Positions 51,510-60,596 of a stretch of DNA of 64,000 bases are shown piece after piece. The stretch lies in assembly GCA_905339295.1 (NCBI GenBank), contig CAJPFI010000044.1, positions 1-64,000 on the forward strand, in the 5' to 3' direction. This DNA is from Burkholderiales bacterium. Its GTDB lineage: Bacteria; Pseudomonadota; Gammaproteobacteria; Burkholderiales; Casimicrobiaceae. The notes beneath the pieces are model-generated. The model made no database searches. It had not been told where the DNA came from and was given only the letters and a program-made list of their open reading frames with translations. Position 1 is the first letter of the stretch. Every line of letters begins with the position of its first letter. The translations under genes and the position numbers were made by a program.

Positions 51510-51935
51510 ATGGACATCGACACCTTCATGGAGCGCTACAAGCGCGCATGGGAGACGAGCGACGAGCACCTGCTCGCCTCGCTGTTCGCCGCGGACGGCG
51601 TCTACCGCAACACGCCGTTCGCCGAGCAGCGCGGACACGAGGCGATCAGGGCGTACTGGCAGCGCACCAAGCTGCAGGACGACATCCACCTCGACTTCGA
51701 GGTGCTCGAGCGCCACGAGCACGGCGGCATCGCGCACTGGCGCACGACCTACCAGGTGACCTCCGAGGAGCTGTTCCGCATCTGGGCCGCCTCGACCGGC
51801 ACCAACCTGATCGCGCGGCAGAAGGGCGAGGCGCTCCCCCGCCTCGCGCTCGACGGCATCGCGTCGGCGACGTTCGACCTCGACGGACTGTGTCGCGAGC
51901 TGCGCCTCTGGTGGCACAGCAAGGTCGCCGGCTGA
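51510..51935 (+). CDS. SnoaL/NTF2-like protein
   Basis: A 141-residue protein of the NTF2-like alpha+beta barrel type: FMERYKRAWETSDEHLLASL, FAADGVYRNTPFAEQRGHEA and HWRTTYQVTSEELFRIW are characteristic. Members include isomerases, dehydratases and proteins without known function. It is cytoplasmic and sits alone before a convergent hydrolase gene. Confidence 0.8.
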   Translation: MDIDTFMERYKRAWETSDEHLLASLFAADGVYRNTPFAEQRGHEAIRAYWQRTKLQDDIHLDFEVLERHEHGGIAHWRTTYQVTSEELFRIWAASTGTNLIARQKGEALPRLALDGIASATFDLDGLCRELRLWWHSKVAG

Positions 51936-51964
51936 CCGGCACGGAGCACGGCCCCGGCCGCGGA

Positions 51965-52789
51965 TCAACGCGCCGAAGCGCAGAAATCGAGCAGCATCCG
52001 GTCGAACGCGGCCGGCTGCTCGAGGTTCGGCAGGTGCGCGGCGCCGTGCATCACGTGCGTGCGCGCGCCGGGAATGCGCGACGCGAGGTGGCGGCAATTC
52101 GCGTCGACCTGCGGGAAATCGCGGTCACCCCACGCGACGAGCGCGGGACAGGCGATCTCGTGCAGGCGATCCCAGGCGTCGGGCGGCTCGGTCTCGACGC
52201 CGCGCGCCTCGGCGCGCAGCGCGATCTCGTTCATCGCCAGGAACAGCTCGCGGACCGGGCCGCCCACGCGGCCCTCCGGCTCGAGCGGCCCGTCGAGCCA
52301 CGCGTGCGCCTCGAGCGCGTTCAGGCGGTCGATGTCGCTCGCCTGCTCGGCATCGTCGACGCGCTCGACCCAGGCCTGGATCGCCGGCGGCAGCGACGTC
52401 GGCTCGGGCGCCCCACTGATCGCGGGCGCGACCAGCAGGAGCGCGCGCACTCGCGCCGGGTGCGCGAGCTCGGTGTCGATCGCGATGCGTCCCCCCTGCG
52501 AGCAGCCGACGAGGATCGCGGGCGTCCGTGGCGCGAGCGCGTTCAGCACCGCGAGCAGGTCGCCCACGTGCGAATAGCGCTCGTCCGCGTGCAGCGTATC
52601 GCCGAAGCCGCGGCGGTCGTACGCGATCGCACGGCAGCCGGTGCGCCCGCGCGCGAGCGCATCCAGCTGTCCGCGCCACATTCGCCGGTCGGCGACGCCC
52701 GCGTGCAGGAAGACCACGGGCGACCCTTCCCCCGCGGCCTCGGCCACGAGCGTGGCGCGCCCCGAACGGATCGCGATCTCGGTCGGCAC
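51965..52789 (-). CDS. Alpha/beta-hydrolase fold protein
   Basis: A 274-residue hydrolase starting at GTG 52789 (first residues PTEIAIRSG). Catalytic parts are seen: oxyanion FLHAG, nucleophile Ser in VGCSQGGRIA, Asp in WGDRDFP and His in GAAHLPNLEQP. It resembles 3-oxoadipate enol-lactonase and related esterases, but no aromatic catabolic genes are near. No signal peptide. Only about 30 bases separate its stop from the SnoaL-like gene end. Confidence 0.8.
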   Translation of the reverse strand: MPTEIAIRSGRATLVAEAAGEGSPVVFLHAGVADRRMWRGQLDALARGRTGCRAIAYDRRGFGDTLHADERYSHVGDLLAVLNALAPRTPAILVGCSQGGRIAIDTELAHPARVRALLLVAPAISGAPEPTSLPPAIQAWVERVDDAEQASDIDRLNALEAHAWLDGPLEPEGRVGGPVRELFLAMNEIALRAEARGVETEPPDAWDRLHEIACPALVAWGDRDFPQVDANCRHLASRIPGARTHVMHGAAHLPNLEQPAAFDRMLLDFCASAR

Positions 52790-53073
52790 AGGTGTCACCG
52801 GAAATGCCGCCCCGGGCCCGGCGGCCCGGGGTTCCGGCGATGATACGCGCCGCGTGCCGCCTCGGCGGCACCGCCGTGCGCGGTTCCCGCGTCGCACGAC
52901 GCCGCCCGCCGGGGCGGTTGACCGGGACCCGCCGGTGCCCCCGCTCGCGCCTCCCGCAATCGCACTCGCGCGTCCGCGTCGCCGCCGGTCGAGCGGCCCG
53001 CGGCGCAGGGGAAAATCCATGCCGGCCCATCGGTCTCGCATCGCGCGACGCCGGCCGCGCCGGCCACCTGTTC

Positions 53074-53385
53074 ATGCCGCCGGGAACCGGCAGGGTGGCG
53101 GCCGTCGCGCTCGTGCCGGACTCGGGCGGCGTCTGCGGCACGTTGCTCGACCACTGGCCGAAGCGACTCGATGCGGCGGGCATCGCGGCGCTCGCGCTCG
53201 CCATGTTCGGCCCGCACGGCGTGTAGAGCACCGCCGCCGACCCGTCGCAGGCGCCGTTCGCGGCCGACGGCGTCGACGCGTTCGCCGCGCCCGGCGCGAC
53301 GATCGGGGGCTATTCGAGTCGCGCGACCGGGTCGCGCAGTCGGCGGTCGGGTTCCTCGAGCGGACGCTGGCGCGCTGACGGAGGC
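53074..53385 (+). pseudogene. Dienelactone-hydrolase-like gene fragment
   Basis: MPPGTGRVAAVALVPDSGGV, then LLDHWPKRLDAAGIAALALA and MFGPHGV, matches the first part of the dienelactone hydrolase family (strand, oxyanion loop, helix and the FGPRG turn). A TAG at 53224 interrupts it, after which the same frame continues weakly (PFAADGVDAFAAPGA). The catalytic Cys/Ser part is absent. It is a broken remnant in the otherwise empty 52790-53410 interval. Confidence 0.45.
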
Positions 53386-53410
53386 CCGGCGAACCGCCGG
53401 TCGCGCGCCG

Positions 53411-54022
53411 TTACGCCGACGGCGGCCGCGTCGCCACCATCGAGTCGCGTCCGCCGAACCACTCGAACCACGCCGCCGCATTCGGGTGCCGGTCGCGCCA
53501 GGCGAGCGACGCGAAGCGGAAGTCGAGATAGCCGAGCGCGCAGGCGAACGCGATGGTGCCGACGTCGACGCGGTCGCCGAACGCGGGCGCGCGCCGCTCG
53601 AGGTCCGCGAGGCCGCATGCCACCTTGTCGAGCTGGCCCGCGATCCATTCCGCCCAGCGCAGCGCCTCGGGCCGCACCGCGGTCTCGTAGCGCGTCAGCA
53701 GCGCGGCGTCGGTGATGCCGTCGGCGAGCGACTGCTCGACCAGCACGCCCCAGCGCGCGTCGCCGTCCGCCGGAATCAGTTCGCCGTCGGCCAGCGCGTT
53801 CAGGTACTCGCAGATCACGCGGCTGTCGTGGATCACCGCGCCCTCGTCGGTGACGAGCGCCGGCACCTGTCCGAGCGGATTCACCGCCACGAGATTGCGG
53901 TCGCGGTCGACCGGATGCGCGGCGGCGGGCACGAGGTCGATGCGGTCGCGCAATCCCAGCTCGTGGGCGGCGACAAGGCACTTGCGCACGAACGGCGACG
54001 TGGCGGAATGGTAGATCTTCAA
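53411..54022 (-). CDS. Glutathione S-transferase family protein
   Basis: A 203-residue GST starting at a TTG with GGGAG upstream. The N-terminal thioredoxin-fold domain has [20 protein letters not shown] with the active-site Ser region and the glutathione-binding [20 protein letters not shown] (cis-Pro and the E/S-R motif). The C-terminal helical domain follows. It would conjugate or reduce electrophiles with glutathione in the cytoplasm. The first codon reads as Met-Lys-Ile after TTG. Confidence 0.88.
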   Translation of the reverse strand: MKIYHSATSPFVRKCLVAAHELGLRDRIDLVPAAAHPVDRDRNLVAVNPLGQVPALVTDEGAVIHDSRVICEYLNALADGELIPADGDARWGVLVEQSLADGITDAALLTRYETAVRPEALRWAEWIAGQLDKVACGLADLERRAPAFGDRVDVGTIAFACALGYLDFRFASLAWRDRHPNAAAWFEWFGGRDSMVATRPPSA

Positions 54023-54233
54023 GGAACGCTCCCTCGTTGGCGGTTGGCGGCGGCGGGCCGCGTGGTCCGCGCGCCCGTGGCGCCGAACCGTCGCCCGCCG
54101 CGACGCGGGCCGCCGGACGCCCGCGCACTTGTGCCCGGGAACGGAATCGCGCAGAGTGGGAGGGGACCGGCCCGGCGCAATCTTCTCATGGCACGCGCCG
54201 CGCCGGAACGTGCCGCCGAACCGATCCGCGCGG

Positions 54234-54860
54234 ATGCGCCCGATGACCGCGACCTCCACCCCCGAGCACCACGTTCCGGCCGACCTGTCCGACCGGATCG
54301 CGTACGGACTGACGCGCCTGCTGCGCTTCTTCGCCGACGCGTTCTTCGCGCGGCGCTACGGCCATCGCGCGGTGGTCCTCGAGACCGTCGCCGCCGTGCC
54401 CGGCATGGTCGGCGGCGCACTGCAGCACCTGCGGTCGCTGCGCCGGCTCGAATCCGACCGCGGCTGGATCCACATACTGATCGAGGAAGCCGAGAACGAG
54501 CGCATGCACCTGATGACGTTCCTCGAGATCGCGCGCCCGTCGTGGATCGAGCGCGTGATCGTCCTGGTCGCGCAGGGCGTGTTCTGGAACTTCTATTTCG
54601 TCCTCTACCTGCTCTCGTCACGGACCGCGCACCGCCTGGTCGGGTACTTCGAGGAGGAAGCGGTCCTCAGCTATACCGAGTACCTCGCGGGCGTGGACGA
54701 CGGAACCTACCGGAACGTTCCGGCGCCGCGGATCGCGATCGACTACTGGAAGCTCGCGCCCGACGCGACGCTGCGCGACGTGATCCTGGCGGTGCGCGCC
54801 GACGAAGCGGGCCACCGGGACGTCAATCACCGGCTCTCGGACGAGATCGCCGCGCGCTGA
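54234..54860 (+). CDS. aox: Alternative oxidase (cyanide-insensitive ubiquinol oxidase)
   Basis: A 208-residue diiron oxidase. All four family boxes are present: [10 protein letters not shown] with Glu50, [11 protein letters not shown] with Glu89 and His92, [13 protein letters not shown] with Glu140 region, and [12 protein letters not shown] with Glu191 and His194. Two membrane-facing helices lie between them ([18 protein letters not shown]). It passes electrons from ubiquinol straight to oxygen without proton pumping, helping during oxidative, nitric oxide or cyanide stress. It starts at either ATG 54234 or 54243. It is monocistronic; no NorM or regulator gene is next to it. Confidence 0.92.
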   Translation: MRPMTATSTPEHHVPADLSDRIAYGLTRLLRFFADAFFARRYGHRAVVLETVAAVPGMVGGALQHLRSLRRLESDRGWIHILIEEAENERMHLMTFLEIARPSWIERVIVLVAQGVFWNFYFVLYLLSSRTAHRLVGYFEEEAVLSYTEYLAGVDDGTYRNVPAPRIAIDYWKLAPDATLRDVILAVRADEAGHRDVNHRLSDEIAAR

Positions 54861-54901
54861 GGCTGCGGGATCGCCCTCGCGGCGCATCCCCGCAGGCGTC
54901 G

Positions 54902-56080
54902 TCAGGCGGCGGGGATCGCCCGCACCGACAGCACGCCGCCGATCCCGGCGATCGCGCGGACCACCGCGTCGCCGACCGGGCTTTCGACGTCGACCAGCGT
55001 GTAGGCCATCTCGCCCCTCGAACGGTTGACCATGTTGTGGATGTTGAGCCCGGCCTTCGCCATCGCCGAGCTGATCTGGCCCAGCATGTTCGGGACGTTC
55101 GCGTTGGCGATGGCGACGCGGTGCGGCGATTCCCGCTCCATCTCGACGTTCGGGAAGTTGACCGAGTTCGCGATCGTGCCGTGCTCGAGGAACTCGCGCA
55201 CCTGGTCGACCACCATCACCGCGCTGTTGTCCTCCGCCTCGGCGGTCGAGGCGCCGAGATGCGGGAGCGCGACGACGTTCGGCTGGCCGATGAGCGCCGG
55301 GCCGGGGAAGTCGGTGAGGTAGTAGCGCAGCCGTCCCGCGCCGAGCGCCGCGACGACGGCGGCGTCGTCCACGATCGCGTCACGCGAGAAGTTGAGCAGC
55401 ACCGTGCCGGGTCTGGCGAGCGCGAGGCGCCGCGCGTCGATCAGGTGCCGCGTGACCGGCAGGAGGGGAACGTGCAGCGTGACGAAGTCGGCGTGCTTCA
55501 TCACCTCGTCGATCGAGTGCGCCTTGCGTACCGACGACGGCAGCCGCCACGCGGCGTCGACGGTGATCTCCGGGTCGAAGCCGATCGCCTTCATCCCCAG
55601 CTTGATCGCGATGTCGGCGACGAGCCCGCCGATCGCCCCCAGCCCGATGATGCCGAGCGTGCGGCCGGGCAGCTCGACGCCGGCGAACTGCTTCTTGCCC
55701 TCCTCGATCCGCGCCTCGAGGTCCGCGGCCTCCGGGTCGAGTCCCTCGACGTAGCGCAGCGCGGGCACGACGTTGCGCGCCCCGATCAGGAGCGCCGTGA
55801 GCACGAGCTCCTTGACGGCGTTGGCGTTCGCGCCCGGCGCGTTGAACACGGGGACGCCGCGCGCCGACAGCGCCGCGATCGGGATGTTGTTGGTGCCCGC
55901 GCCGGCCCGCCCGATCGCCCTGACCGAGGCCGGGATCGCCATCGCGTGCATGTCGTGCGAGCGCACGAGGATCGCGTCGGGCCGGTCGACCGACTTGCCG
56001 ACCGTGTAGCGGGCGGCCGGGAAGCGGTGCAGCCCGTGCGCCGAGATCTGGTTGAGCGTCAGGATGCGGAAGGAGGCCAT
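54902..56080 (-). CDS. serA: D-3-phosphoglycerate dehydrogenase
   Basis: A 392-residue 2-hydroxyacid dehydrogenase of the short SerA type. NAD-binding LGIIGLGAIGGLVADIAI, catalytic Arg in FSRDAIV, Glu in the following region and His in LPHLGASTAEAED are present; the C-terminal ACT domain (NVPNMLGQISSAMAKAGLNI) provides serine feedback control. It oxidises 3-phosphoglycerate as the first step of serine synthesis. It is six bases after serC on the same strand, so the two first steps are one operon. Confidence 0.93.
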   Translation of the reverse strand: MASFRILTLNQISAHGLHRFPAARYTVGKSVDRPDAILVRSHDMHAMAIPASVRAIGRAGAGTNNIPIAALSARGVPVFNAPGANANAVKELVLTALLIGARNVVPALRYVEGLDPEAADLEARIEEGKKQFAGVELPGRTLGIIGLGAIGGLVADIAIKLGMKAIGFDPEITVDAAWRLPSSVRKAHSIDEVMKHADFVTLHVPLLPVTRHLIDARRLALARPGTVLLNFSRDAIVDDAAVVAALGAGRLRYYLTDFPGPALIGQPNVVALPHLGASTAEAEDNSAVMVVDQVREFLEHGTIANSVNFPNVEMERESPHRVAIANANVPNMLGQISSAMAKAGLNIHNMVNRSRGEMAYTLVDVESPVGDAVVRAIAGIGGVLSVRAIPAA

Positions 56081-56086
56081 CGCGGG

Positions 56087-57166
56087 TCAGCCGTGGCGGC
56101 GCTCGAAGTCGCGCAGGTAATCGACGAGCGCCTGCACGCCCTCGACCGGCATCGCGTTGTAGATCGACGCGCGCATGCCGCCGACCGAGCGATGTCCCTT
56201 GAGCTGGACCATCCCCCGTTCCTCCGCGCCCTTCAGGAACGCGCCGTCGAGCCTGTCGTCGCGCAGCCTGAACGGCACGTTCATGCGCGAGCGGTCCTCC
56301 CTGCGGACCGGCGAGACGTAGAACGCGCTCGCGTCGAGCGCGTCGTAGAGGAGCTTCGCCTTCGCCACGTTCCTCTTCTCGATCGCGGGCACGCCGCCCT
56401 GCGCGAGCAGCCACTCGAACACGAGCCCGGCGACGTAGATTGCGTAGGTCGGCGGCGTGTTGAGCATCGAGTCGGCCTCCGCCTGCTCCTTCCAGTGGAA
56501 CGCCGACGGGCAGATCGGCAGCGCGCGGTCGAGCAGGTCGTCGCGCACGATGACGATCGTGAGGCCGGCGGGACCGATGTTCTTCTGCGCGCCGCCGTAG
56601 ATCACGCCGAACTTCGCGACGTCGACGGCGCGCGACAGCAGGTGCGACGACATGTCGGCCACCAGCGGCACGTCGCCCACGTCCGGCGTCCACTGGTATT
56701 CGACGCCGCCGATCGTCTCGTTGGTGCAGACGTGCACGTACGCGGCCTCCGGGTCGAGCTTCCAGCGGTCGCGCGGCGGCACGTACGTGAATCCCTCGTC
56801 CTCCGACGACGCGGCGACGCTGACGGCGGCGTACTTCCGCGCCTCCTTGATCGTCTTTTTCGACCATTCCCCGGTGTTGACGACGTCGATGCGCTGGCGC
56901 GTCCCCAGCAGGTTCATCGGGACGATCGCGTTCTCGCCGATCGCGCCGCCTTGCAGGAACAGCACCCTGTGGTTCGCCGGGATCGCGAGCAGCGCGCGGA
57001 GATCGGCCTCGGCCTTGGCGTGGATGGCGATGAACTCCTTGCCGCGGTGGCTCATCTCCATCACCGACATGCCGCTGCCGTGCCAGTCGAGCATCTCGGC
57101 GGCGGCCTGCCGCAGGACCGGTTCGGGGAGCACGGCCGGGCCGGCGCTGAAGTTGAAGGCTCTCAT
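56087..57166 (-). CDS. serC: Phosphoserine aminotransferase
   Basis: A 359-residue PLP enzyme of normal length. [20 protein letters not shown] and [16 protein letters not shown] open the protein, the PLP lysine is in [18 protein letters not shown], and [17 protein letters not shown] closes the active site. It transaminates 3-phosphohydroxypyruvate from SerA to phosphoserine. The start at 57166 gives the family N-terminus. It is first in the serC-serA operon. Confidence 0.96.
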   Translation of the reverse strand: MRAFNFSAGPAVLPEPVLRQAAAEMLDWHGSGMSVMEMSHRGKEFIAIHAKAEADLRALLAIPANHRVLFLQGGAIGENAIVPMNLLGTRQRIDVVNTGEWSKKTIKEARKYAAVSVAASSEDEGFTYVPPRDRWKLDPEAAYVHVCTNETIGGVEYQWTPDVGDVPLVADMSSHLLSRAVDVAKFGVIYGGAQKNIGPAGLTIVIVRDDLLDRALPICPSAFHWKEQAEADSMLNTPPTYAIYVAGLVFEWLLAQGGVPAIEKRNVAKAKLLYDALDASAFYVSPVRREDRSRMNVPFRLRDDRLDGAFLKGAEERGMVQLKGHRSVGGMRASIYNAMPVEGVQALVDYLRDFERRHG

Positions 57167-57268
57167 GGGGTCGCGATGCGTGCCGGGGAGTGGGGAACCC
57201 GCCATTGTAGCGTCCGCGCAGTCCGCGTCCGCAGCGGCCCGCCGCGGAGGGCGTCGGGGCCGCGGCCC

Positions 57269-58198
57269 CTACCTGCCCCAGGTCAGCGCCAGCGGCATGC
57301 GCTCCCTCGCGAGCTCGAGCAGGCCGGCGCGCGTGGCCGGATGCAGCGCCTCGAGCGGATGGCGCACCGCGTCGCTGCGGATCACGCCGCCCTCCTTCAT
57401 CACCGCCTTGGCCGCGCGCAGCCCGCATTGGCGGTTCTCGTAGTTGATCAGCGGCAGGATCCGCGCGTAGGCCGCCGCGGCCTCGGCGCGCCGCCCCGCG
57501 AGGTGCTGCTCGACCACCGGCTTGATCAGGTCGGGCAGCAGGGCCGAGCACATCGTCCCGGTCGCGCCCGCGTCGAGGTCCGCCATCAGCGTGATCGACT
57601 CCTCCCCGTCGAACGGGCCCGCGATCGCCGCGCCTCCCGCGTCGATCAGCGCGCGCAGCTTCGCGGCAGCCTGCGGCACCTCGATCTTGAAATAGCGCAC
57701 CAGCGGGATCTCGCGCGCGAGGCGCACCAGCAGCGGAACCGTGAGCGTCACGCCGGAGAGCGGGGCGTCCTGCACCATCAGCGGCAGGCGGGACGCGTCG
57801 GCCACGCGCGCGAAGTGCGCGACGATGCCGGCCTCGTCCGCGCGAAGCCCCGTGCCGTGGTAGGGCGGCATCAGCATCAGCATCCGCGCGCCGGCCGACG
57901 CGGCGGCGCGCGCCCGCTCGCCGGCGATGCGCGTGCTGAAATGGCTGCAGGTCACGATCACCGGCACGCGCCCCGCCACGTGCGTCATGCACGTGTCGAG
58001 CAGCGCCGCGCGCTCGTCGTCGGACAGCAGGAACTGCTCCGAGTAGTTGGCGAGGATGCAGATGCCGTCGACCCCCTGCTCGACCATGCAGTCGAGCACG
58101 CGCCGCATTCCCGGGAGGTCGAGATCGCCCGAGTCGGTGAACGGCGTCGGCGCGATCGGGTAGATGCCGGTCCAGGGCGCGGTCGTCGATGCGGGCAT
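57269..58198 (-). CDS. Dihydrodipicolinate synthase family aldolase/lyase (DapA-like)
   Basis: A 309-residue class I aldolase of the DHDPS/NAL superfamily. The Schiff-base lysine is Lys171 in RYFKIEVP. IYPIAPTPFTDSGDLDLPGM and SRLPLMVQDAPLSG are in the right places, but the usual GTTGE turn is NYSEQ here and the conserved Tyr of the YN-P motif is replaced (VQDAP). It is therefore not true DapA; a pyruvate- or keto-acid-dependent aldolase or dehydratase of the superfamily is more likely. It is monocistronic, upstream of serC on the same strand but about 100 bases apart. Confidence 0.82.
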   Translation of the reverse strand: MPASTTAPWTGIYPIAPTPFTDSGDLDLPGMRRVLDCMVEQGVDGICILANYSEQFLLSDDERAALLDTCMTHVAGRVPVIVTCSHFSTRIAGERARAAASAGARMLMLMPPYHGTGLRADEAGIVAHFARVADASRLPLMVQDAPLSGVTLTVPLLVRLAREIPLVRYFKIEVPQAAAKLRALIDAGGAAIAGPFDGEESITLMADLDAGATGTMCSALLPDLIKPVVEQHLAGRRAEAAAAYARILPLINYENRQCGLRAAKAVMKEGGVIRSDAVRHPLEALHPATRAGLLELARERMPLALTWGR

Positions 58199-58353
58199 GG
58201 CGGGTCCTCGTGGCAGGCCGGGGCGCGGGCGGCTGACTTCCCGTCCCGCGGCGCCGGGGCGCGTGGCGCGGGGAAGGCGATCCTGCGCCCTTCGCCGCGA
58301 CTGTACCAAGCCGCGGTCTGGCGCGGAGCGCTCCGGTATAGTGGTCCGCGACG

Positions 58354-58986
58354 ATGGTCACGCCCGCCCGTCCGCCGCCGATGTCCGGGTCGCACAGCCG
58401 CGCGCCGGCGAGGCTCGACCGGCGCCGCAGTGTGCTGGTCGTCGTCGACGTGCAGGAGCGGCTCGCGCCGCACGTCCACGGCAGTGCCGGCATCGTCGCG
58501 CGCATCGGGACGCTGATGCGCGCCGCGGAGCGGTTCGCCATCCCCGGCGTCGCGACCGAGCACGTTCCCGACCGCATCGGTCCGATGATCGCGGGACTGC
58601 GCGAACGTCTCGCCGCCGACGCGATCTTCGTCAAGACGCGCTTCTGCGCGGTCGACCACCCGGCATTCGCGTCGATGCTCGCCACGACCGGCCGCACGCA
58701 GGCGGTCGTCTGCGGCATGGAGACGCACGTGTGCGTGATGCAGACCGCGCTCGGGCTCGCGGCCGCGGGCTACGACGTGTTCGTCGTCGGCGACGCGGTG
58801 GGATCGCGTCCCGGCCGGCAGGACGACCGCCGCTACGCGCTCGAGCGCCTGCAACGCGCGGGATGCGTGGTCGCCGGCGCCGAGACCGTGCTGTTCGAAT
58901 GGGCGGAGCGCGGCGACGACGACGCGTTTCGCGCGATCCTCGCGCTGGTCAAGGGGTTGCCGGACGAGCGGCGTTCGCGCCGCTAG
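58354..58986 (+). CDS. Isochorismatase-family hydrolase
   Basis: A 210-residue cysteine hydrolase (a start at codon 10 is possible). Catalytic triad: Asp in VVVDVQERLAP, Lys in FVKTRFCAVDHP and Cys in METHVCVMQTALGL, with a cis-peptide at CGMETH. Members include nicotinamidase and isochorismatase-like enzymes; this one resembles the YcaC/hydrolase branch. Its stop overlaps that of the convergent GGDEF gene by four bases (58983-58986). Confidence 0.85.
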   Translation: MVTPARPPPMSGSHSRAPARLDRRRSVLVVVDVQERLAPHVHGSAGIVARIGTLMRAAERFAIPGVATEHVPDRIGPMIAGLRERLAADAIFVKTRFCAVDHPAFASMLATTGRTQAVVCGMETHVCVMQTALGLAAAGYDVFVVGDAVGSRPGRQDDRRYALERLQRAGCVVAGAETVLFEWAERGDDDAFRAILALVKGLPDERRSRR

Positions 58987-60464
58987 TACCTGCGCCGGTC
59001 CCGTCCCTCCCTCACGTAGCAGGCCTTCTTCGAGGCGTACATGCGCTCGTCGGCCGCCGACATCGCCTGCTCGATGCGCTCGCCCTGGCGGCACGCCGCA
59101 GCCCCGAGCGCGAACGAGAGCCGCGCGCCCTGGTAGTACTGGTTGTTGAGCTCGACGAGCGTCTCGATGCGCGCGATCACGGTCTCGCCGTCGCGTTCGT
59201 CTCCGCCGGGGATGAGGATCCCGAACTCGTCGCCGCCGAGCCGCGCCGCGACCATCGGCTCGGAGATCGCCTTCGCGAGCACCTCGCCCGCGCGGCGCAG
59301 GAGCGCGTCGCCCGCGGCGTGCCCCGACCGGTCGTTGACCTCCTTGAGCCCGTTCAGGTCGCCCATCACGACGCAGACCGGCCACTGCCCGCCGCGCTCG
59401 AGCCGCGCCATCTCGCTCTCGAACCACGAGCGGTTCGCGAGCTTCGTCATCACGTCGTGCGTGCCCAGGTACTCGAGGTACGCCTCGGCCTTCTTGCGCG
59501 CGGTGATGTCGGTGAGCGAGACGAGCACGAGTTCCCAGTCGTCCTCGTGTCCCGGCATCACGGAGAACTGCATGTGGACGTTGACGCGCTCGCCGTCGAG
59601 CGAGTAGTTGACCACCTCGCGCGCATGCGCGAGCCGCCCGTCCCACAGGTCGACGAGCTGCGCGGCGAAATGCACGTGCATGTCGTCGCGGAAGACTTCG
59701 TCGAGCCTGAGGAGCAGCGCCTCGGTGCTGTCCGCGCGGAACATCGCGAGCGTCTGGCGATTGACGTCCAGCACGCGGATCTCGCGCATGCACTGCGTGA
59801 CGAAGTCCGGGTGCACCGACAGGAAGGTGCGGAAATCGGTGATGCCGCGTTCGCGCAGGTCGGCGAGACGCTTGCGGATCGCGCCGAAATCCTCGACCCA
59901 GAGCGACACCGGCGAGTCCTCGAACAGCCCGCGCGCGTACGCCTCGCTTCGCGCGAGGTCGCGCTCGGCGCGCGCCCTCTCGGTGACATCCTTGACCGCC
60001 ACCAGCACGCGATCCCAGCGGTCCTCGTGCCCCGGCAGCACCGTGCCGTTCAGGACGATGTCGAGACGGCGGCCGGCGAGCGTGTAGTTGACCGTCTCGC
60101 TGCCGAAGCGGTTGCCGCCGTCCCACAGCTGGCCCAGCTCCTCGATGTGCTGGTCGAACATGTCGTCGCGAAACACGTGGTCGAGGTTTTCGACCAGGTG
60201 CGCCTCGTCGCGCGCCCCGTAGAGCTCCAGCGTGCGCCGGTTGACGCGCAGCAGGCGGATCGCGCGCGAGCACTCCTCGACGCGCGTCCGGTCGGCCCGC
60301 AGGTACGCCCTCAGGTCGTCCATGCCCGATGCGCGCCAGCGCTCGAAAAGCGCCTTGAGCGCGCTGTAGTCCTCGAGCCAGAGCGACACCGGCGCGAGGT
60401 CGAACATCGTCTCGTAGTCGTTGCCGGCGGCGGCGGCCCTCGCGAGATCGGTCAGGGTGGTCAT
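58983..60464 (-). CDS. Diguanylate cyclase with duplicated PAS-like sensor (GGDEF)
   Basis: A 493-residue protein. Residues about 22-165 and 182-325 are two copies of one sensor module, sharing PVSLW(L/V)ED, (V/L)FRDDM, LWDG and PGHED blocks, so it arose by internal duplication. The GGDEF domain (about 330-493) has the intact catalytic motif at 410-414 and NGLKEVND, so it should make cyclic-di-GMP; the upstream inhibitory RxxD site is not evident. There is no membrane segment, so sensing is cytoplasmic. It may balance the HD-GYP enzyme at 20081-21739. Confidence 0.9.
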   Translation of the reverse strand: MTTLTDLARAAAAGNDYETMFDLAPVSLWLEDYSALKALFERWRASGMDDLRAYLRADRTRVEECSRAIRLLRVNRRTLELYGARDEAHLVENLDHVFRDDMFDQHIEELGQLWDGGNRFGSETVNYTLAGRRLDIVLNGTVLPGHEDRWDRVLVAVKDVTERARAERDLARSEAYARGLFEDSPVSLWVEDFGAIRKRLADLRERGITDFRTFLSVHPDFVTQCMREIRVLDVNRQTLAMFRADSTEALLLRLDEVFRDDMHVHFAAQLVDLWDGRLAHAREVVNYSLDGERVNVHMQFSVMPGHEDDWELVLVSLTDITARKKAEAYLEYLGTHDVMTKLANRSWFESEMARLERGGQWPVCVVMGDLNGLKEVNDRSGHAAGDALLRRAGEVLAKAISEPMVAARLGGDEFGILIPGGDERDGETVIARIETLVELNNQYYQGARLSFALGAAACRQGERIEQAMSAADERMYASKKACYVREGRDRRRY

Positions 60465-60596
60465 CGTCCAGGGTTCCGGTGGGATGGCGCCGGGCGGCAG
60501 AATGCGACGCGGCGCGCGCTTGCGTGCGCCCGCGGCGCCGCCGGCCTGCGCGCCTGCGCAGGCGTGCAATCGGCGTGCCCGCCGCCGTCGCGCGGG

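Noticed and set aside
52788-52820. TGTCACC near 52794 as a third sigma regulon promoter
   Set aside because: No CGTCTAT lies 14 bases downstream and it overlaps the start of a minus-strand gene. The same holds for TGTCACC near 3955 and 12077, both inside coding sequence.
53171-58516. A plus-strand open frame of about 1780 codons
   Set aside because: It runs antisense through GST, serA, serC and the DapA-like gene and overlaps AOX in another frame. Composition is that of noncoding high-GC sequence.
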